DNA of 64,000 bases from Halorussus lipolyticus (GTDB taxonomy: Archaea > Halobacteriota > Halobacteria > Halobacteriales > Haladaptataceae). The translations under genes and the position numbers were made by a program. Location of the stretch: contig NZ_CP119804.1 in NCBI RefSeq assembly GCF_029338375.1, positions 2,128,955 to 2,192,954 on the forward strand, in the 5' to 3' direction. Shown piece by piece: positions 59,017 through 64,000 of this stretch. The notes beneath the pieces are model-generated. The model was given only the letters and a program-made list of their open reading frames with translations, was not told the DNA's origin and ran no database searches. How positions within the stretch are numbered: position 1 is the first letter of the stretch; every line of letters begins with the position of its first letter.

Positions 59017-59024
59017 TTAAATAT
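59017..59024 (-). promoter_or_regulatory. TATA box of vapBC
   Basis: ATATTTAA on the minus strand, centred 27 nt upstream of the VapB ATG at 58993. Confidence 0.5.
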
Positions 59025-59046
59025 CTACGCGACGAGCGAACCCGGA

Positions 59047-59913
59047 TTATTCGACCAACCGCTCGATTTCGGTCACGAGAATCCCGCTCGCGCCGACCGA
59101 CTTCAACTCGTTGATGGTCTCGAACACGTCGCGCTCGTCCACGACGGCGTGGACCGCGACCATCCCGTCCTTGTCGCCGTTCTCGTTGCTCTCGACGTTC
59201 ATCACGGTCGGACCGCCGAGGCCCGGAATCACGTCCCGAACCTCGTCCAGTCGGTCCTGCGGGGCGTTCATCATCAGGTATCGCTTGCCGTCGGCGGTCA
59301 GCACCGACTGGAGCGCCATCGAAATCTGCTGGACCTTCTCGTCGTCGGTCACGTCGTCGCGGGCGAACAGGTAGACGGAGCTTTGCAGTACTTCGTCCAC
59401 GATGGCGAGGCGGTTGACCTTCAGCGTCGTTCCCGTGGAGGTGATGTCGATGATGGCGTCGGCCATCTCGACGTGAGGAGTTAGCTCGGTTGCCCCACTG
59501 ACCTCCACCACGTCCACTTCCACGTCTTGGTCCTCGAAGTACCGCTCGGCGACGTTGGGGAACTCGGTCGCCACGGTTTTGCCCGCCACGTCGGCGACCG
59601 ACTGGATGTCGCCGTCCTCCGGGGCGGCCAGCACGAGTCTGCACCGACCGAATTCGAGGTCCAGCATCTCCTCGACGTTGCCGGGATTTGCCTCCCGAAC
59701 TTGGTCCAGTCCGGTGATGCCCACGTCGGCCGCGCCGTCGCTGACGTACTCGGGAATGTCGGCGGCGCGAGCGAACAGCAGGGTCACCTCGGGGTCTACG
59801 GTGTCGGCGTAGAGTTTGCGGTCCGCGCCGTCTACGGCGTGGAGACCGGCGCTTTCGAGCAGTTCCATCGCCGGGTCGTGGAGTCGGCCCTTGTTCGGGA
59901 CGGCGATTCTCAT
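59047..59913 (-). CDS. hisG: ATP phosphoribosyltransferase (long form)
   Basis: A 288-residue enzyme: [40 protein letters not shown] (PRPP site), [40 protein letters not shown] and [20 protein letters not shown]. The C-terminal region (about 210-288, [20 protein letters not shown]) is the ACT/PII-like domain of the long HisG, which allows feedback inhibition by histidine. It catalyses the first step of histidine synthesis. The ATG at 59913 is the family start. Confidence 0.95.
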   Translation of the reverse strand: MRIAVPNKGRLHDPAMELLESAGLHAVDGADRKLYADTVDPEVTLLFARAADIPEYVSDGAADVGITGLDQVREANPGNVEEMLDLEFGRCRLVLAAPEDGDIQSVADVAGKTVATEFPNVAERYFEDQDVEVDVVEVSGATELTPHVEMADAIIDITSTGTTLKVNRLAIVDEVLQSSVYLFARDDVTDDEKVQQISMALQSVLTADGKRYLMMNAPQDRLDEVRDVIPGLGGPTVMNVESNENGDKDGMVAVHAVVDERDVFETINELKSVGASGILVTEIERLVE

Positions 59914-60505
59914 GATTGGATTGGGTTTCGCGTTCGTCGGGGAACTAGCTTTCGTCCTCCTGCGAGATTCGCCGATTCTCGGTTTTCGGTTCTGATGGAA
60001 TGGTCCTCCGACCGCCGACCGGAGGGGCGACAGGAAGCTAGTTTCAGGCGTGAGCAAAGGAGTCTCCGCACCGCGACAGCCTCACACCGCCCCAGCCTCG
60101 TCGGCCGCCGCTGGCGGCCGACTCCCTCGCGCGGTTGGCCGCGCGCAGAACTGCGCGCGGCCAGCGCGCGCCGGGAACTCGGTGGACTTTTCCACCGAAA
60201 ACGGCGGGCCGAACAGTCCATCTCCTCGGCGGACTGAAAGGGCGACCGCCGGAAGACAACCCACGTCTTCCGAAATCACGTTCGCTTCGCTCGCGGTTCC
60301 ACCGCTCGCCAGTCACAGCGCGGAGCGCCGCCACCCCTCACGTGACCGCGAACCGCGCGAGGACTTTCGAGGACTCTGCTGTCGTCGGTGAACTGGTCGC
60401 TCCTGTTGCTGTCTCGATTCCACAACGCGCTCTCCTTCGGCGAACTCCGGACATTCCTAGCCGATTCCCGAACCACTTTCCTCCCCGACAGCTAACCATT
60501 CGACC
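59914..60505. other. Intergenic region with the second copy of the dispersed element
   Basis: 592 bp. It holds the divergent promoter area of hisG and threonine synthase, and from about 60035 to 60370 a structured repeat. No coding gene is accepted. Confidence 0.6.
60035..60370 (+). repeat. Dispersed structured element, copy B
   Basis: In order: GCTAGTTTCAGGC, CCCCAGCCTCGTCGG, hairpin GTCGGCCGCC-GCT-GGCGGCCGAC (60099-60121), GACTCCCTCGC, hairpin TGGCCGCGCGCAG-AA-CTGCGCGCGGCCA (60136-60163), CGCGCGCCGGG, hairpin TCGGTGGA-CTTT-TCCACCGA (60179-60198), TGAAAGGGC (60235) and GGACTTTC (60362). The same order as copy A about 50 kb away, but distal hairpin arms differ in a compensatory way (here TGGCC/GGCCA, in A GAGT/ACTC). 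It lies upstream of threonine synthase. Confidence 0.65.
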
Positions 60506-61780
60506 ATGCCCTACGTCTTCGAGTGCCTGTCGTGTGGCGCGAGCATCGACCCCGACCAGCGCCCGGCAGACTGCCCCGAGTGCGGCGGGACGCTCGAAGT
60601 CGCTCACGACGACCTCCCCGATTCGCTCCCCGACTCGGGCCGGACCGACCTCTGGCGCTACGCCGACTGGCTTCCGACCGCGGGCCTCGAACTCGGGACA
60701 GAAGGTGCGCCGCCCTCCTCGATGGGTGAGGGTGGGACCCCGCTGGTCAAGGCCCCGCATCTCTCGGAGACCACTGCCGCCGGATTCGACGCCGAGGGTC
60801 CCGAACTCTATCTGAAGAACGAGACCACCAACCCCACGTGGTCGTGGAAGGACCGCCTCGCGTCGGTGGTCGTCCCCCACGCCGTCGCTGGTGGTGCGGA
60901 CCGAATTGCGACCTCCTCGACCGGCAACCACGCCAGCGCAATCGCGGCCTACGCCTCGCGGGCCGGAATCGAGCGCGTCCTCGGCTTCCTCTCGCCGTCC
61001 AGCGAACCGCCCCACCACCGACAGATTCGGGCCTACGGGGCCGAAGCCATCCGACTCACCGACTACGGCGAGCGCAAGCGACTCCTCCGCCAACTCGCCG
61101 ACTCGGGGTGGTTCGTCGCCTACAACCTCGCCGACCGCTTCACCGGCCAGCCCTACGTCTACGAGGGCTACAAGACCATCGCCTACGAAATCGTCGAAAA
61201 GCTACGCGAGGTGCCGGGAGCCAGTGAGGTCCCGGATGCGGTCGTCGTTCCCGTGGGCGCAGGCGATGGTTTATATGGTATCTGGAAAGGCTTCCGGGAA
61301 CTCTCGGCCAACGGCATCGTCGCGGACAAACCCCGGATGATAAGCGCCGAGAGCGACGAGCGCCACCCCCTCGCCGCCGCGTTCGACGCCGACGCCGAAT
61401 CCGTCGGCCGGGACGACGGCCCGGAACCACTCAGCACCTCCACGATGGGGGCGACCTCAGGCGACCACGCCCTCGCCGCGGTCCGGGCCTCCGGCGGCGC
61501 GGCCTACGCCGCGTCCCGCGAATCGGTCGAGGACGCCATCCGGGCGGTGGGTCGAGACGGTGTGTTCCTCGAACCGGCCTCGGCGCTCGCGTCCGCCGTG
61601 GTCTCGCAGGCAGTCGAGGAGGGCCTCCTCGGCCCGGACGACACCGTGGTCGCGGTCGGAACCGGCGCGGGGGTCGCGTGGCCCGAGAAGACCGCGGGCG
61701 CGGTCGGGGAGTCGCCGACCGTCGAACCCGAACTGGACGCAATCGGCGAGGCGGTCCCGTTCGACGTGGATTCGACGTAG
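60506..61780 (+). CDS. thrC: Threonine synthase
   Basis: A 424-residue PLP enzyme. An N-terminal zinc-ribbon-like motif (C-x2-C in ECLSCG and DCPECGGTLE) is followed by SMGEGGTPLVKAPHLS, the PLP-Lys segment PTWSWKDRLASVVVPHAVAG (Lys about 117), ATSSTGNHASAIAAYASRAG and VGAGDGLYGIWKGF. Fold type II; the GEGGTP-L and W-S-x-K-D-R pattern fits threonine synthase of the ThrC-like type. It converts O-phosphohomoserine to threonine. Paralogues of other substrate exist in haloarchaea, so the gene name is likely but not certain. Confidence 0.82.
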   Translation: MPYVFECLSCGASIDPDQRPADCPECGGTLEVAHDDLPDSLPDSGRTDLWRYADWLPTAGLELGTEGAPPSSMGEGGTPLVKAPHLSETTAAGFDAEGPELYLKNETTNPTWSWKDRLASVVVPHAVAGGADRIATSSTGNHASAIAAYASRAGIERVLGFLSPSSEPPHHRQIRAYGAEAIRLTDYGERKRLLRQLADSGWFVAYNLADRFTGQPYVYEGYKTIAYEIVEKLREVPGASEVPDAVVVPVGAGDGLYGIWKGFRELSANGIVADKPRMISAESDERHPLAAAFDADAESVGRDDGPEPLSTSTMGATSGDHALAAVRASGGAAYAASRESVEDAIRAVGRDGVFLEPASALASAVVSQAVEEGLLGPDDTVVAVGTGAGVAWPEKTAGAVGESPTVEPELDAIGEAVPFDVDST

Positions 61781-61825
61781 CACGAAGCCGGAGGTTTCAC
61801 GCTCCCCGAGTGTGAATCACGGCAC

Positions 61826-63124
61826 ATGACGAAAGTCCGAATCGCGGGCGGGCAGGTCCTCCGTCCCGACGAGACCGTCGAGGAGGCCGACGTACTGGTC
61901 GATTCCGAGTCCGGAGACATCGTGGCGGTGGGCGACCCCGACGAGGTACCCGAGGGCGACGAGACCTTAGACGCCGAGGACTCGCTGGTGATGCCGGGGC
62001 TGGTCAACGCCCACACCCACGTCGCCATGACGCTCCTGCGGGGCTACGCCGACGACAAGCAGTTGGACGCGTGGCTTCAGGAGGACATCTGGCCGGTCGA
62101 GGCCGAACTCACCGCAGAGGACGTGCGCGCCGGGACCGAACTCGGCCTGCTGGAGATGATTCGGTCGGGCACGACCGGATTCGCCGACATGTACTTCCAC
62201 GTGCCCGAAATCGTGGATGCGGTCGAGGACGCTGGTCTGCGAGCGCGAGTCGGCCACGGCGTCGTCACGGTCGCCAAGGACGAGGAGGGCGCGCGGGAGG
62301 ACCTCGACACCAGCATCGAAGTCGCCCGCGAGTTCGACGGCGCGGCCGACGGCCGAGTCACGACCGCGTTCATGCCCCACAGCCTCACCACGGTCGGCGA
62401 CGAGTACCTTCGGGAGTACGTCTCAGAGGCCCGCGAGGAGGGAATCCCGATTCACTACCACGCCAACGAGACCGAGGACGAAGTGGCCCCAATCGTAGAC
62501 GAACAGGGCGAGCGACCCCTCGAATACGCCCGCGAGTTGGACATGACCGGCGACTCGGATTTCGTGGCCCACGGCGTCCACGTCGATGAATCGGAAATCG
62601 ACCTGCTGGCCGAGACCGGTCTGGGCGTCATCCACTGCCCGGCCTCGAACATGAAACTCGCCAGCGGGATGGCCCCGGTCCAGAAGATGCTCGACGCGGG
62701 CGTGACGGTCGGACTGGGAACCGACGGCGCGGCCTCGAACAACGACCTCGACATGTTCGACGAGATGCGCGACGCCGCGATGGTGGGCAAACTCGCCGAG
62801 GAGGACGCCAGCGCGGTCCCGGCCGAGTCGGTCGTCCGGATGGCGACCCGAGGGAGCGCCGACGCGCTGGGCTTCGACAGCGGCCGCATCGAGGCAGGCG
62901 CGAACGCCGACATCGCGGTCGTGGACTTCGACTCTGCGCACCTCACGCCCCACCACGACCTCGTGAGCCACCTCGCCTACGCCGTCCGCGGGTCGGACGT
63001 GCGCCACACGGTCTGTGACGGCGCGGTGCTGATGCGCGACGGCGAGGTCCTGACCCTCGACGCCGAGGCGGTCCGGGAACGCGCCGAGAAGTGCGCCGCC
63101 GAGGCAGTCGAGCGCGCGGAGTAG
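61826..63124 (+). CDS. mtaD: 5-Methylthioadenosine/S-adenosylhomocysteine deaminase-type amidohydrolase
   Basis: A 432-residue amidohydrolase. MPGLVNAHTHVAMTLLRGYA (metal H-x-H), EIPIHYHANETEDEV-like IPIHYHANETEDEVAPI, DFVAHGVHVDESEIDLLAET and VTVGLGTDGAASNNDLDMFD are the metal and substrate blocks of the MtaD/DadD group. It deaminates 5'-methylthioadenosine, S-adenosylhomocysteine or 5'-deoxyadenosine, salvaging SAM-cycle products. ATG 61826 follows thrC by 45 bp, likely co-transcribed; both act near methionine and threonine metabolism. Confidence 0.88.
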   Translation: MTKVRIAGGQVLRPDETVEEADVLVDSESGDIVAVGDPDEVPEGDETLDAEDSLVMPGLVNAHTHVAMTLLRGYADDKQLDAWLQEDIWPVEAELTAEDVRAGTELGLLEMIRSGTTGFADMYFHVPEIVDAVEDAGLRARVGHGVVTVAKDEEGAREDLDTSIEVAREFDGAADGRVTTAFMPHSLTTVGDEYLREYVSEAREEGIPIHYHANETEDEVAPIVDEQGERPLEYARELDMTGDSDFVAHGVHVDESEIDLLAETGLGVIHCPASNMKLASGMAPVQKMLDAGVTVGLGTDGAASNNDLDMFDEMRDAAMVGKLAEEDASAVPAESVVRMATRGSADALGFDSGRIEAGANADIAVVDFDSAHLTPHHDLVSHLAYAVRGSDVRHTVCDGAVLMRDGEVLTLDAEAVRERAEKCAAEAVERAE

Positions 63125-63310
63125 GTCGGCGTCGGTCCTCCGCCCGAGGTTCCTGTCGGAAACGAGCTATTGAAGATTCAGTTGAACGATTAGATTGGTT
63201 TCTAAACTTTCTAACGCTCTCTCGTTCTTTCTAACTGCATGTTTGAACGCTGAAAACAGAGTGGACGACGGGCGGGGTTTAATCACTCGTTGCCCATAGG
63301 ACCGAGTGGA

Positions 63311-64000
63311 ATGACCTCGAAGAAACGACTGCTGGCGGTCGCTCTCGCGGGACTCCTCGTCCTGTCGAGCGTCTCGGCCGCGAGCGCAGTGAGTAGTGCA
63401 GGCAACACGGCGGCGAACGACTCGCTGACCGTGACGGTCGAGAACGCAGGAAACGACGGCGCGACGGTTTCGGTCACGCAGAACGACACCGCGGTCGCTA
63501 ACGCCTCGGTGACGGTCGAGGCCAACACGACCTACGCGGGCGTCGGCGAGTACACCACCGGCGACGCCGGCGGGGTGTCGCTCCCCGAACCCGCCGAGAA
63601 CGTGACTGTCGATGTCACGGCCGCGAAGGGCAACGTGACCGGTTCCACGACCGCGACGATTTACGCCGCTGAAGACGGCGACACTTCCGACGACGGCGAC
63701 GACAAGAAGACGTTCGGCGACCTCGTGTCGTCGTTCGTCGAGGAGATGATGAACGCGGGCGACGACGGCGGTCCCATCGGACAGGTCATCTCGGAGTTCG
63801 TGACGGAGAACAACCCCGGTAACGCCTCGGAGAAGCGCCCTGACCACGCCGGGAAGCCCGACGACGCGGGTAAGAACGGCAAGGACAAGGGGAAGCCTGA
63901 CCACGCTGGCGGGCAGAACAAGACCGACGACGACGGCGACTCGCAGGGTCCGCCCGAGAACGCGGGCAAGGACAAGGGCGACGACTCGGACGATTCCGAT
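63311..64000 (+). CDS. Secreted acidic protein (cut by window edge)
   Basis: From ATG 63311 at least 230 residues to the right edge, no stop reached. Signal peptide MTSKKRLLAVALAGLLVLSS ends near SAASA. Residues about 35-115 form a beta-rich domain with N-x-S/T sites (ATVSVTQNDTAVANASVTVE). The rest is a charged Asp/Gly/Lys-rich low-complexity tail with repeated P-D-H-A-G-K-P and P-E-N-A-G-K-D words. Exported surface protein of unknown role. TTTAATCAC about 30 nt upstream is TATA-like. Confidence 0.72.
   Translation, partial: MTSKKRLLAVALAGLLVLSSVSAASAVSSAGNTAANDSLTVTVENAGNDGATVSVTQNDTAVANASVTVEANTTYAGVGEYTTGDAGGVSLPEPAENVTVDVTAAKGNVTGSTTATIYAAEDGDTSDDGDDKKTFGDLVSSFVEEMMNAGDDGGPIGQVISEFVTENNPGNASEKRPDHAGKPDDAGKNGKDKGKPDHAGGQNKTDDDGDSQGPPENAGKDKGDDSDDSD

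Noticed and set aside
1..64000. tRNA, rRNA, SRP RNA or RNase P RNA genes
   Set aside because: Looked for T-arm GTTCGAATC-like words and conserved RNA segments in the gaps; none sat in a convincing cloverleaf or known RNA context. A covariance search would settle this.

Overview
This window is a stretch of a haloarchaeal chromosome (class Halobacteria). The basis is a high-GC sequence, strongly acidic predicted proteins, Tat signal peptides (RR-x-F-[LV]-K), Tat/Sec lipoboxes (LAGC), a PGF-CTERM anchor, archaeal TATA boxes about 25-30 nt upstream of start codons, and archaeal marker genes: thermosome, TATA-binding protein, ribosomal protein L40e, eIF1A, Rio1, Tsr3, Trm1, an RFC clamp-loader subunit, TyrRS and RNase Z. 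The genus cannot be fixed by reading alone. No rRNA, tRNA, CRISPR array, integrase or intact insertion sequence was recognised, so this looks like core chromosome with a few accessory patches.

Layout. 1-5.7 kb: a PQQ-dependent dehydrogenase cut by the left edge with a Tat-signal partner, an alpha/beta-hydrolase and AMP-ligase pair that both lack key catalytic residues, a membrane protein and a class I glutamine amidotransferase. 6-18 kb: a two-domain lipoprotein, HPP membrane protein, winged-helix protein, acyl-CoA dehydrogenase, tsr3, a secreted beta-helix protein, L40e, MazG, a metallo-beta-lactamase enzyme, DUF5786/DUF99 genes, family-4 uracil-DNA glycosylase, and an exported PQQ-type propeller fused through one membrane segment to a kinase-like domain without catalytic residues. 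18-25 kb: the phnD-phnC-phnE ABC transporter followed by two paralogous Tat-exported staphylococcal-nuclease proteins, a plausible phosphorus-scavenging block. 25-33.8 kb: hisH, a tiny secreted repeat peptide, a SWIM zinc-finger protein, trm1, a YihY/BrkB membrane protein, a PAP2 phosphatase, divergent glnA and lrp, and a bacterio-opsin-activator-like regulator. 34-41.4 kb: thermosome beta, the ribosome-biogenesis and translation set dim2, rio1 and eif1A, nitroreductase, tyrS, and an HTH/MazF toxin-antitoxin pair whose toxin carries an in-frame TGA. 41.4-51 kb: a DUF460 nuclease-fold protein, a PGF-CTERM 5'-nucleotidase, a secreted trypsin-like protease, RNase Z, a large Thr/Glu-repeat secreted protein and a broken tiny lipoprotein. 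51.3-64 kb: rfcC, a degenerate receiver-GAF protein overlapping a degenerate RecA/KaiC-like gene, thioesterase, tRNA G10 methyltransferase, tbp, a Fic-like protein, vapBC, hisG, threonine synthase, an MTA/SAH deaminase and a secreted protein cut by the right edge.

The most unexplained non-coding signal is a dispersed element of about 330 bp, with two long copies (about 10.2-10.5 kb and 60.0-60.4 kb) and a shorter relative (35.9-36.1 kb). Its hairpin arms differ between copies in a compensatory way. A second, unrelated hairpin-rich intergenic region lies at 38.5-38.8 kb.
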